Below are positions 1 through 13,300 of a stretch of DNA of 64,000 nucleotides, piece by piece. The stretch covers positions 1,197,856 through 1,261,855 of the forward strand of contig CABFPE010000095.1 in the NCBI GenBank assembly GCA_900660155.1, given 5' to 3'. The notes beneath the pieces are model-generated. The model did no database searches and had not been told where the DNA came from. It saw only the letters and a list, made by a program, of their open reading frames with translations. A program made the position numbers and the translations under genes. Origin of the DNA: Hofstenia miamia (lineage: Eukaryota > Xenacoelomorpha > Acoela > Hofsteniidae). Within the stretch, counting starts at the first letter, position 1. Each line of letters begins with the position of its first letter.

Positions 1-13
1 TTGTTTACGTAAT

Positions 14-119
14 AAATGACCTTCAAAAATTTGCGTAATTTCAGGACCAGATACTTTTTTTCTATAAAATGACCTTCAAAAATTTGCGTAATTTCAGGAC
101 CAGATACTTTTTTTCTATA
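14..119. repeat. Tandem duplication, 53-bp unit, two copies
   Basis: Two nearly identical copies in direct tandem, about 14-66 and 67-119, each running from AAATGACCTTC to ATACTTTTTTTC. The CAGGACCAGA core occurs again near 281-290. No gene is near on this side. Confidence 0.9.
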
Positions 120-1135
120 AAAAAATAAGTATACACTCTTTGAGTTTGTTTTTAATACAGTAAGTGCATATTTATAAATGGAATACTTATGTAAATTTTT
201 ATTTTAAAACTCTCAGTCAATTAAAAGTTATTGACCGCACCACAATATCCTTAAAATAGACCGGTTTGGTTCGTAAAAGCAGGACCAGACAGTAAATTTT
301 GAAAATTACATATTTTTTTTAAATTTTCATTCATTTTCAAATAAATAAACAATTAAAACTTAACTTTGAAAAGAAAACATGGCGTTTCTTTCTTTTAGTA
401 TGGAACCACCTTAAGCATACTAATATTTTTAAACGGATAAGCAGTGACAAAACAATTCACTTTGATTCCAGTATAAATTTAATTGTTTATGAGGCAAAAT
501 TAAAATAAGATTTACAAAATATTAATCCAATTACACTTTTTTATATTTTTTTGGTAAATTTAGTTCGTATTTATATTCATCTTTTTTGTTAAAGCTTGGT
601 TCCATCATTCCATGATGCTTAGTTGAAAATTATCAATTGCCTTGGATGAAATTTTATATGTAAATTTCATATCACAGTTCTTTAAATGATCAGAGGTCGA
701 TTGATTTTTGTGTTTTTAGTTTCTTGACTTTGTAGTAAGTCTTCTAGTTTTTCTTTTATAATTCTATCGAAATTCTAAATTTACCGAAAATAATATAAAA
801 AATGTAATTAAAATTAAAATAATTCTATGTTTCGAACAAGAGTAGTGAGATTTGTAGTAAAAAATATAACGAGCGTTTATTTCTTGTTGTATTTTATTTT
901 TTTTATTAAAAGACTACTTTATAAAGAAAGTTGCAAATTTATAAAGATTAGTGAAGTTGTAATCTTTTAAGAAATAATCCCAAAAAACGTTTTAACCTTC
1001 TTCGGACAATCAAATAGATCAATCTTAGTATGGAGATCCATATAATTTGCAACTTTAACTATTCTATGGGAAAAAATTACGATTAGATTTTTTGTTTAAA
1101 AATATTCATTGGAAAGTTTTTTCGTTGATCTTTTT
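120..1135. other. Intergenic sequence, nothing recognised
   Basis: AT-rich sequence downstream of the USP gene on the minus strand. I see no coding frame, RNA gene or repeat here beyond simple T and A runs. Confidence 0.5.
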
Positions 1136-2805
1136 GTGTCCCAAAAAATGTATTCCAATTCAGCTGTAATTTGTGAAGTTTTTACTTAACACGGTCAAAT
1201 TTTTTCAATTTTTTTTAATACTTGACCAACCAGAAGTGAGTTTTTAAAATGGCCATAATTGATGCATGACTTCATATTTAATGATTTAGCTAGGTTACAT
1301 GTTTAAGTAGTGCAGCAAAAATTAATGCTTGTCAAAAATAATATAATCTACAATTGTCTATAAAATACAGTTTTTATATTGTATTTACAACTTTATGAAG
1401 AATAACAAAACAAAGCATCGAACTCAGCAACTTGTTAACATTCTGCTACATCATTAATGCAGGGTATATTTTGAATAGTGTTAACTTTTCATGTATTCAG
1501 CTGATTTGCATTTGTATCAATAACGTACATAATGGAAATACTAAAAATGTCCATAAACTGTTCCAATCAAATGTCTTACAAAATTTGTGAAGTTAATACT
1601 GGTATCACCAATCCTCTACACATTGTACCTGAATTAGCCTCACCTTTTTGCAAATATCTTCCTCTACTTTCTCAAATAAAATACTTAGAAATGCCATAAG
1701 TGAGCCCTAATAAAATTAGAATATGCCAGTGGAATGAAGACTTTTTAAACATTCTTTACAAAAAAATCTGTCATTCATAGGTGCCTCTTGTATAGATATG
1801 GATAAACGCCATTGATTAAAATACAGACTTGCAAGGATATATTAATCATTTTTAGCATTGTTTGATATTAGATATAATTGGTCCGGATTCATGGAAACTT
1901 CTAGTTATTGTGGAGTCCTGTGATGTAGGATATTTTTGCTTCAGATTGAGCAACTTGTCAGTATTTCAAAATTTTTGGTTGAGTCAATTCAGATTTCAAA
2001 ATTCAGCTCTTGTCAAAGAACATAGGTTTACTAATAGCATAAATACAATAAATCAGTTTTCTTGAAACAATAAATTATTGCAGGCATGTATGGTTAATTA
2101 AAAATTATTAATTGCATTATATAGAGAGAACAATATAACTCATCAATGCTTGTAATTCAATTCAAGAAATGAATGCTTGAAAACTATCATTTGAATGAAA
2201 TGTGAAAATACAATTTTATGAATAAATAAAAATTGGAATTTATGTTAAAAATTAAAACCAATCCAGTCTAAATCCTGCACTCTGTGGGAAGAGACTACTA
2301 ACGCAATATCAACACAATCTAACAATTATATTTTAGCTGTGATTATTCACTAGACGAGAAAATGGCTCAACCTTAATGGGTCAGAACAAATTTTTTATAA
2401 AAATAATAAGCAGATGATGTTCAAAACCACCTACAACAGACAGTCAGCACATAAAATGGAAACCAGCTATTAACAATTTGTATGGTTAGACAAGAAATTC
2501 AATATATTTCGTGATTTTAATACTTTCTTTTGATATTCTTCATAAAGTTGTAACTATATCGTTATTTTTTCAGCAAGCATTGAAAATATAAAATATAACA
2601 AATTTTGACCCACTAATTAAGCATGTAGCGCAGCTAGATAATAAAATATGGAGTGTATGTTATGCAGTAATTATTATCATTTTAAAAATTCACTTCTAAC
2701 ACGTCAAGCATTAATCAATTTTGAAAAAAAATGTTAGTTTTTATCTAAAAGTAAAAACTTCACAAAGTTACAGCTGAATTTGAAAAAAACTGATTTTTGG
2801 AACAC
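1136..2805. mobile_element. Non-autonomous element with long inverted repeats (~270 bp arms)
   Basis: The left arm (about 1136-1410) matches the reverse complement of the right arm (about 2540-2805) through several blocks. Shared blocks include CAGCTGTAA, GTGAAGTTTTTAC, TTTTTAAAATG and the inner TACAACTTTATGAAGAAT. Both ends read GTGTYCCAAAAA inwards. The 1.1-kb interior has no convincing gene. A 67-codon open frame at 1862-2065 shows no family features. I could not identify a target duplication. The right end abuts a (TA)n tract. Superfamily unknown. The arms differ at many positions, so this is an old insertion. Confidence 0.7.
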
Positions 2806-2806
2806 G

Positions 2807-2821
2807 TATATATATATATAT
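2807..2821. repeat. (TA)n microsatellite
   Basis: A short TA run directly beside the right end of the 1136-2805 element. Confidence 0.9.
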
Positions 2822-3082
2822 GGTTAAAGACATACTAAAAACGAATGAAAAACTAAATTAGAAATGAATTCCATTGCAAAGTTACCTTAATGATGGAATC
2901 AATGACTGAATCATATGTTTAAAAGTTTAATTACAATTGAAATTAACATCAAAAACATAGTAAAATATAATATTTTAGTGTGCTTCACGATGCACAAAAT
3001 GGGAAGTATATTCAGAAGGATTAAATCCAAAATTAGAGGATATTCGGGAGAAAATTGTACACATTAAAATTTCAAATATTAA

Positions 3083-6000
3083 TTAGTTCTTGAGAACGAC
3101 TTCAGGACCTCCACCGTAAATTGAATGCAAAAAATTCCAAAGCTTGTCAGAGATCTGTCCAACTTCAGCTCCTAAATAAAAAACCGAAAGTAATTAATTC
3201 TGTTTATTGATTACTTATTTCACATTTTAAAATGAATCTAATTGTATTAATAAGGGAGTTATACACTGCATTAAAATTATTGGGATATTTGTTTCCACAA
3301 AGTGGTAAGGCTATTTTTGATAAGAAAGCACACACAACATTTATTTTAGCATAATGCAAACATAAAATTTCCCATTAATATTTTTTTACTTCCGATAAAG
3401 CCAAAGACTTTAAGTAAAAAACGTTTGTGAATAGTAAAACTAAAAATTATACACAATAACAAAAATAATATTAATAAAATTGTTACAAGGGGGAGATGCT
3501 AAGGTATCCCCCTGAATTAATGGACGCTTCTTGAGCCTTGTGCACGATCCCAGAAAGCATAATGCAGATAGACATAAACTACAAGGTAAAGAAGAATGGT
3601 ACAGATGTGAGTCGCCTTGGTATAATGAAGATCTGAAAACATGCCAGTTCAAGAAAGTTGTTGCAAAAACAAGTGCGTTATTTATCACTGACAAAATATT
3701 TCAATGAGCAAATATTAATAAAATAAATAATTATCCCATATTTAGTTATAATAGGTTTCTATATGTTGCTGTTACATATTGGAAAATAACGTTTCATGGT
3801 GTAGCAAAGGTCCGAGCGCCCGAATGAACGTACGTCTGAAAATTGCACGATGCTTCTTGTTGTTATTGACTACAATAACTGCAATTTAATATATTTTTTA
3901 GCATCCCTGGGGAGTTCATTTGCGGATACACTTCCTACGATTAAATAATATCCGTCAAAACTCAATGACATGATGATTGATGATTCTCCATGGCTCTGGA
4001 GACGTCATATGTTCTTGAGTAAACATGCCAGGAAAGTGCTAACGACAATAATTGTTTTACATTCCCATAATTTATAAATAATGAACATTTATGTACTCAC
4101 TATATTAGTATGCTAACATATTTGAAAGAGTTTAATAAAACTGTTTTTAAAAGCCCGTGCTTAGCACTCGTTGCCCTCACCTAAATATCCGATGAATGTA
4201 CAAGCACATTCTGGTTTAATTTACTTTACTTTATAGCAGTGTACAACTAATGTTAAATAATACGAAAAATTTAATCAGCCTTATAAACATCTGTCTCCAA
4301 AGAAATCGAGTTAAAATGCGCTAAGTGATCAGTGGAAGCAATTTCGAGAAATTGCTAGCTTGCGCCCAGCTTAATGAACACTTTCTCAATCAAATGAAGA
4401 AGTAGGTTGGCTTAATAATCTGAGAAATATTATCTTCAATTTCGCGCGCATGACATTTGCTATCTTAATACATTAGTGAGAAAATCAAATAATAAATTAT
4501 GAAGTTTCGTTATCACCTACAAAAGCATCTATGATCAGTCCCTGTCAGGAAGGTTTTGCCCGACATTTTACTAATACATACTATGTTGTTGATCTCCCAA
4601 AAATTACTGCACAACAGATATTTGAACAAATCAATTTAGTTTTCCTCCGCTTAGTGGTGTACAATTAAAATATTTCTTGAGATGTATATTATATATATAT
4701 ATATATTGATGATAGTTAAGCCGGAAAGTGCAATGATAATTAAAATCAAAATTCTGATATTGTTGAGTTTTTGTGTAAATTTCCTATGTTCAATGATTTT
4801 ATAAATGTTGTTCTAGAGATTTTGTGCATTCCAGCAAGCAGTGGTACAGTTGAACGGCTGTTTTCTGCTTACAAATTCAGATCTAGCTACAGACGAAGCA
4901 ACATTTCTTATAAAAATTTGGAGGCTTTAGTTCAAACTTCATTTATTGAATAAATGTTTATTAATTGAAATTTTGTTTCTAAATACACGAAAACTACATG
5001 AATACACAATTTATAAATACACGAAATACCGATACACAATCAGTTAAGATACACGAAATAGCGATACGCGAAAAAGCGATACACGTCAATGCACTACGTA
5101 ATTCTACATTTTTTGGAATGTGTTAAAATCAACTAATTTTCTCAGTAATTTTTCCAATTTTTCAGATGAGAAATTATATTTTTCTCAGCACATGATGCAA
5201 CATTTCATAAATATCATATAATAATTCGATTACCTCATGTAGTATATTAAAGGTTTAGCGATGAAAACTATAGTTGAACACTCTCTTGAGGTTAAAGCGG
5301 GCGTTTAGACGATATCAATGAAGGCTTATCCTAGAAATTGGAAAATAGAACTACTGAATAAGAAGAGGCATTCATGTTTTACCTCTTGCGATGCTTGATG
5401 CTATACTTTCTAGAAAAGACGAATAGAATCTGTTATAATTGAGAGTAAATTAGATCTGAATATAACGTATGAAATATCTGGGCCTGATCCTAATAAGTGA
5501 AAGGAAGTTGATGCTAAGAGTGCTCCTGGTAGAGCTAGTCAATGTATCACACGTCGATTTTCTGCCGGTGTGAACCCTGGCATACATGCACTAATTCGAA
5601 GTGAATGACTGTAATTGTATTTGGGATATCTTATTGATATTTTGATCCCGAAAATTAATCTTGGCAGAAGAAAATTTGTTGAAATGTCAAACAGTAAAAG
5701 AATGACAATGAATTCTTCGAAATCTGTTTTGAAGAAAAATTGAATACCTTTCTTTGGATGCAACTGATTGGTGATGAGCATCGATCTATGATCTGATATT
5801 CTTGGGCAAGCAATATTTCGAACACCTATGAGCGAAGAGTTTTTCAACCATTAAAGGGGTGCATTTGAATGAATGATCCAGCTTGCTTGATATTTTTCTT
5901 GGAATCTTACAAAAAAACTGACTAATGCTTACACTTTAAGGGTGATGCGAAATTTGTAGAATACCACGGACGAATTACCTTTTAACAATACATCAACACC

Positions 6001-7292
6001 AAACTCGGAAGATGCGGTATCGAAGTTTTTTGGATTAATGATAGCAGCTAGGGATAATCTACAATAACTAGTCGTGTATAATGAAATTGCGGCCGTTGTG
6101 TTTTGCCAAAGATTTGAAAGTGAATACGAAGTTTGCAACGTGTAATAGCGTTATCTCTAACGATACTAAGAAATAGCTTGCAATCGATGTGTCTAGTAAG
6201 ATAATAACAAATTGCATGGTTTTTTTGCTTTATCTCTGTCAAATGAAGTACATGTACACGCGGTTGAAACGGTGCGACCACCAAAATAGGAATAATTTAA
6301 GATTCAGCATCACGGGACATTGGAGGATCTCAAATAACAACTAGCTAGATGCTTAATTTCCACCAATTAAGTGTTAAGTAACGCCAATATTTGTTAACAG
6401 AGAATGCATGAAAAAGCGTATTGAATATAAAGATTTATACTCGGATTTCAAGAAAACAGACAATTTAAATAGCTGTTTGATACGTATGTAAACATTTGGT
6501 TGTCTATCAAAATACAATGCTCTATTTAACCATTAATGCTACTTTGAAAAAATGCTTTCGCAATTGTTAAAATGACACTGTTACATAGAGAAGCAAATGA
6601 AAAACAAAAGTCAAAACATCAAAAGATATGGAACATATACCTCCTTCCTGTATGATTTCAGTTGTTCTTATATATTTTTGAAATTTTGAATGGTGATGTC
6701 TATTTGTGTTTTATGCTTACAAACAAAATATTGAGCAGAAAATTTTTTCCTATAAAAAAGTTTGATTCCTACTCGGTAGACTTTCCAAATATAAAAATCG
6801 GTAAACTGTTACTCCATACGCTATATATTCTCTTAATTACGATTATATATATATATATATATATATATATAGCGGCATTTGTAATTTCGAGCATTCTAAT
6901 ATAATGTGCTTATAAATAAAAAAACATTGAATATAAGGTATATGGAAATTTGTTGGCAGACATTATAATAAGCTTAAGAGCTTAAGTAACATATATAGTT
7001 TATAAGAGGGAAGGGAAATATAAACCTGGTTTGATTGATGTGTGCCCGTTTCTCGTCGTTTGAATGGTGCTGTTGTCTATAGGACCTGGTAGTTCATCAG
7101 TGCGTCCGCGAACGAATTGTTCCCATCTTTTAAACCAATTCATGCTAAAGGCGTAGATAACATCATGTGATTCTTCAGAGTTGCGGAATTCAAGATTCAG
7201 CTAAACAAAGCAAAATTCCAATTCACTCTGTCCCTTTATTGATTTTTATAAATTAAACCTATTGAAAGTTATACTTAATTCAACAACGAAAC

Positions 7293-7329
<37 letters not shown>

Positions 7330-10300
7330 ATGGAAGTGGGGCGGGTATGGGGAAAGATTTTTCCAAGTGGGTAGCCATGGGGCAAAAGTGGGGCAAAAAA
7401 TATGTATATAGCAAAAGAGCTACAAAATTCTATAGTACATAGAGCCAAAGCCATTTAATCATGCAGAGAAAAAAACTAATTTTTAGGATTTTGGAGGATT
7501 TTAGAACCTTACAAAAAAATTATTTTTTTTGGCGCAGTGTCCATATATCATCTAAATTTGATTAATATCTTACAATAACTTACATTGAGGGTAACATTAA
7601 ATATTTCTACACACTCCCTTACCACAAAATTGAAATATTTCAAGTCACGGAGTCTGTTGTAAATATTACTGATAATATTACGTGTTTTAAGAGACCGTTC
7701 CATTAAACCTGCGCAACAGTTTGTATGGTTGCACTTTGTAGTCAGTTTCAATATTTTACTATATAACAGGAATTAATTGTGTAACCATTGAATTTTTGTA
7801 ACTCATTTTGTTTATGTGATATCAGTGGCGGCAGAAATTCAAATTTCAGAACCCCCTAAACTATATAATTTATATTGTAAAGGCCTTCTAAAGAAAATTC
7901 ATTCCTTCTTCAATGAGGGAAATAATATATTTCTATATTCTAGCACATACATGTATTGTTAGATGTGCCTTCATACATATAAATTCATTTTAGATAGTCA
8001 AAATTAGGATTAAGGACAGTGCATTTACTAAGTAACGCAAAAAATGGCCAATTAAATTACGACACATTTTGTCTTTTCATATATAAAGTGCGTATATGTA
8101 GGTTTTATTTTTTTAGCAAACAAGAATTTTTAAAAATTACATTATGGATATTATCACGCGCATCGAGATTGTAAAATTGGTCTATGAAAACAAACAATGT
8201 GTTACTGCCACTATGAGGCAATACAAAACAAGACATGGATTAATTAAAGACCCATTCTCAATTTCTTCAATAAAAAAGTTAATTGAAAAAGTTACAACTA
8301 CTGGATCTGTTGGAGATGATGAAAAATCGGGACGACCCTCATTGAAAGAAGAGAGAAGTGCCACTGTTATGGATACACTGAAAAATCTAAAACGAGAAGA
8401 CCCTTGTGGTGTTGCAACATCTGACATTTTCAAAGTAACTGGAATAAGTAAATCAAGCGTTTACACTTTATTGCGACACAATTTACACCAATACCCATAC
8501 AAGCTAAGTGTAACACTAGCAATAACATTAGCTGATAAGTCTGCACGTGTCAGTTATTCAAGAAGGCTAACTGAAAATCAACAAATTTTGCCAAACATCC
8601 TTTTGAGTGATGAAGCGTATTTTCACCTAGATGGGCATGTTCACAGACACAATTGTGTCATATAGGGTGATGAAAAGCCTTCTAAAACTTTATCAAAGCA
8701 TCTCCGTGAAGAAAAGGTTTGTGTTTGGATGGGGTTTACAGCTTCATTTGCTTTGGAACCGGTCTTCTTTGAGGATACCGTCACAGGTGAAAATTATACT
8801 GACATGCTGAAGACACATGTTCAACCCCAATTGCGTAGAAAGCGTAAATTATCATCAACTATTTTTCAACACGATGGTGCTCCACCAAATTACTCATTAT
8901 CTGCAAGAAAAGTGCTTGAGAAACATTTTCATGAACGTGTTATTGCCACTGGATTTCTATTTCTGGGATGTGATCAAATCAAGAGTTTATCGTAAAGGCA
9001 GTGTTAAGGATATAAGTGAACTTAAGGCAAAAATTTGCGAATTCATATCCGAAGTTTCTCAAAATAAATTATCGGCCTCTGTGTACAATGTACTTTATCG
9101 GTGTGAATTAATGATACAACAGGATGGAGATATTTTTGAGCATATAAAATAAAACCTCCAGGCTGTTTATGTTTATGAAATTCTTTCATTTGGCTTTCTT
9201 AATAAATTATTTGAAATATTAGTTTTTTATTTTTTGCGTTACTTAATAAATGCACTGCATATAATAAAAATAGCCAGTCATCTTGGAACAAAATTTTAGA
9301 CTTGAGCCTCTTCAAAATCCCAGGGCGACAAGCTTAGTGTAGGTGCTGTATTCATCCCAAGAAAGCGCAAACTAGCTATAAATATGCAGTTCAATAATCG
9401 GAAAATTTCCTATACAAATTCCCTTCTAGAAACTTACTTTCAAACCTTCAAGAGGGATTCAATATCGTATTTTCTAATGAGATAGATGGTATTTATAGCT
9501 CTATTAGTAGTTATATAACTAAAGTTAGTCCTGATTATGGAACAGAAACATGTAGCTTTGAAGGAGATTGAGGGACGGTGGCTCTAATCAATTTTTTGGT
9601 TGCAAATAGGTAAAACTAATTAGGCAGAAAAACACTTAATCTAAACAAGTGACACCCCAACTTAGGGATAGCAAGCATGTACCTTAAGAAATTCTAAATT
9701 AGTGATATAAATTACTATAATTAAGCGAATTTATCAAACAAATGAAAGTGCATTTCTAAATTACAGGAAAAGTTGCACACTTTTACACGAAGAAATCGAT
9801 ATTTGGTTATGCTGATCTTGAATAAACTACCGGATGCAGTGGATGTTGTAAATACTTTATGCGTAATGAAAATTACAAATCGACGTATCAACTTTAGCAA
9901 AAATTGAACACACAGAAATGTCAACATCAAGTATCAGCGCACTCGGTAACTTCAATTTAATTAAAGTAAAACATAAAAGACTGCGTAGGCAATAAACTTC
10001 ACTCCCTAAATATACAAACAATATTGGAAATTTTATCTCATACACCGACGGGCAGGTTAAAGATTGTTCACAACTTTTAGACGTATTATTCAAGAGAAAG
10101 AAGTTTCTGTTCCCACGAATAAATATAATAAATTAGGTTAAAAGTAAATGCACAAATGATGTAACAAAAAATAAAGAAATGCAAAAATCTAGTGCATATC
10201 CAATAGTATCAAACTATCTAAACGAATGAATTTTTTGTAAATATCATAGCAATTTTGTTTCGTGATTTTTAAAAAAAATTAAATTTTTAAGCAATAAATA

Positions 10301-13300
10301 ATTTCTAAATCTGTATGTAGAACTAATACACAATACAGGTAGTTTTTAGAATTAATGTAAGTTTGTTTGATGGCAAAAAACTAGCTCAACACAATTGGTA
10401 ATAATCTTTAATACCTAAGAATTTCGTCCTGATTTTTATAAAATATTGGGGAAACAGGAACCCTGCATTGTTTATAAGTATTCCATACTGAATCTGCGTT
10501 AATATATAGTAGTACAACTTTCCAAAATATTAATACATTTTTAGTCTAGAAAAACGGTTGGTATAAAAACGTTTATTAGTGAAAATACATGGTAAACGTT
10601 TTACAAAAATAAGGAGACTTCTAGTAACCTCAAATAGCCAAGGTTAATTGCGAATTATTACTAAATATAAGGGTTCTGCGCAAACACGGATTAGGATTTT
10701 TGAAAAAGGGGGGTGCACATTCCTATTTTTGTGTTGAGAAAATCTATAAATAACAAGTAATTTAAACCTCTAAATTCTAATTAGAAGATTGTATTCATTG
10801 ATAACTTTAAATTTTTAGATGACATTTGTAAACATCAATACGAAAGATACTTGAAATGAAAACATGTTGTTTTGGCAAAAATGGTAATTCCTCAAAAAGG
10901 GGGTGGGGACACTGGACCCTGTTTGCCCCCTAAAGCATAGCCTAGTTCTGCCGAACCGGAATTTTATGGTACATGTGCCCTCCCAGTCACATTAAACTTT
11001 CTGGTCCAATGGTGTCACGTGCCCCACAGCATAAAATATATTTTGACCAAAATTGCAAATAATTTTCTAAACTTTCTGAAATCCATGATCTCTAATTCTT
11101 CATTTATTGTCCCAGTCTCATGTTACTCCCAGTGGATATAATCATTCTTATATCAGTTATACATTTTAAAATACTGTGTTTCGGATTTTATCTAAAATAT
11201 TTGCGTAACTTCAATATTTATAATTGACGGATAAAATTTTTAATGCCTTTGACAATATACTTTGTTTTCAATTTAAATTTGTAGATTTAAACATCAAAGA
11301 TATAGATTTTTATACAAACAATATCCACTATCAATTTCCCATTGAAAGCAAAAACAAACATCCTTACCTCTTTCCAAAATTCCCCTTCAACCAAAAAATT
11401 GTTTAATCACCACGTGCTTTGGTCAAACCTTGCTAATTTAATAGGACAAACTCAGTAACGCAATGATTATATTGGTATTTAAATGAAATTCCTTATAACT
11501 TCTTGTTAGGATATTTTACACCCAAATTTCTACAATTAACTTTATCTGAACAAACGATAGTATCACCCCTGAATTTATATGACCCTAATAACCAATAAAT
11601 CATTATTAAAGTAGTGACATGCTCCTAAAATCACAAATTTCTTTAACTGAAATTTAGCTTGTTTCCCAAGAGACCTTTCCTTCATTTTTTGATTGAACAA
11701 TTTTCTTTCCTTTTTAACAATGGATTAATAACAAACATCCGGTTTGCTTATTAATTTTTAATTTTAAAAAAATGAAACTTTAATAAAAATTCAAAAACCT
11801 CCAGAATTGGAGGTTTTGAGATAATATATTGGAAAAATGGAAAATAACATTGGCTGGGAATAAATAAAAGAACTAATAGTACTACTAGCCGCGCTAGCAA
11901 AGAATCGAATAAAGTAGCAGAATTCATCTTAAGGGAAGTTTATGGGCTAGGTACCACCACATATAAGATAATAAATTGAATCATTTAACTAGAACAAATA
12001 ACTACTAATAACGGCATATAATTGATAATCAGAAAATATTGAGTTATTACCTTGAGAAAGGTGCTTAGTTCATGCTCTCGTTTTCTTTCGAGTTCTTCAG
12101 TTTCTTGTTTACAAATGTTACAAAAATGCAGATGATTACAAGTAGGCCCACCGCCAAACCGTTCTCGCAGATATTCCCACACCGGTTGCGGCTGCGCGAC
12201 AACCATATTGCGAACATTGTCACCAATTTTAGGTGGAACTCCTAAATAAGAATAAGAACAATTGATAATTTAATGTTTATAGCAAAATCCTCTAACATTC
12301 AAATTAGACTATTATCAATGCTGATATAGAGCAAATTAATCATGAATGCAATGCAATGAAAATGTTTTTGATGCCCTCTTCTAACTGTATTTAGACTTAA
12401 AAGGACACATAATTAAATTAAGCGTGGAAACTAAGCAAATCAGTCGTAGTAATTTGACATGGAAGACGTAACCAATAGCATTGCATTCTTTAAAGCAAAC
12501 AACTTGTGTACGTGTATAAATGACTATAAGTTGTTCCTACCACTGAGATTGCAATTTTCAAGGTTCGTATATTTGCAGGGCACGGTTTTAAGGTGGGCAT
12601 TGCAGATCTTTTATATGATTATTGGAAGAAAAAAAGAACTGTTAGTAGTTTTCTGCTCTCCTTCAAAGAAAAGACGCTTAAAAAGACTAGATCTTATGTT
12701 TATAAATATAAACCCTAAAGTTTTAATGGAGAACTTCATAAATAATTTTGGAAAAAATAATTAGAACAACCTCCTCATTCAAAATTTTCTGGTTCTTCGC
12801 CTGTAAACTATAGTGACTCTAGAAAATAAGAAATAAATTAATATTGAACAAATACCGCTATTGGGACTTTAGAAATACTTGTTACAAGGGATAGCTGTGC
12901 CCTAAATCCGTTTTCGTATAGTTTCGTTGAATTTATGTGATATGGGGAAGACGATCCTTTCGACGAAGAAACAGGAAATAACTTAAGGGAGCCGCCAGAT
13001 AAAACGAGTGCAAGTGACATTAAATTGTCTACGTTTATCAATAAGCGAATTCAAGAATACACGACACAGTTGGCAATTGACCCGAAAGATAAAATATATA
13101 AAACTTCAGAAATAATTGACTTCTAGTTTGTCAAGAAATAAACTCATCAACAGGCATGACATCTGCTTCAGTTTTGAAATCAATGCAATACTTGAACTGA
13201 AGCTGATGATGGAAATTAAAATTTTCTCAGTACAATTTCCATTATGTGCTCAAGATATTAGGTAGACAATTGCAAACATTTTAATATGGTTATAGATGCA

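Noticed and set aside
12459-12764. A 101-codon open frame on the plus strand in USP intron 14
   Set aside because: No family motif, no splice context, and composition like the intron around it; probably chance.
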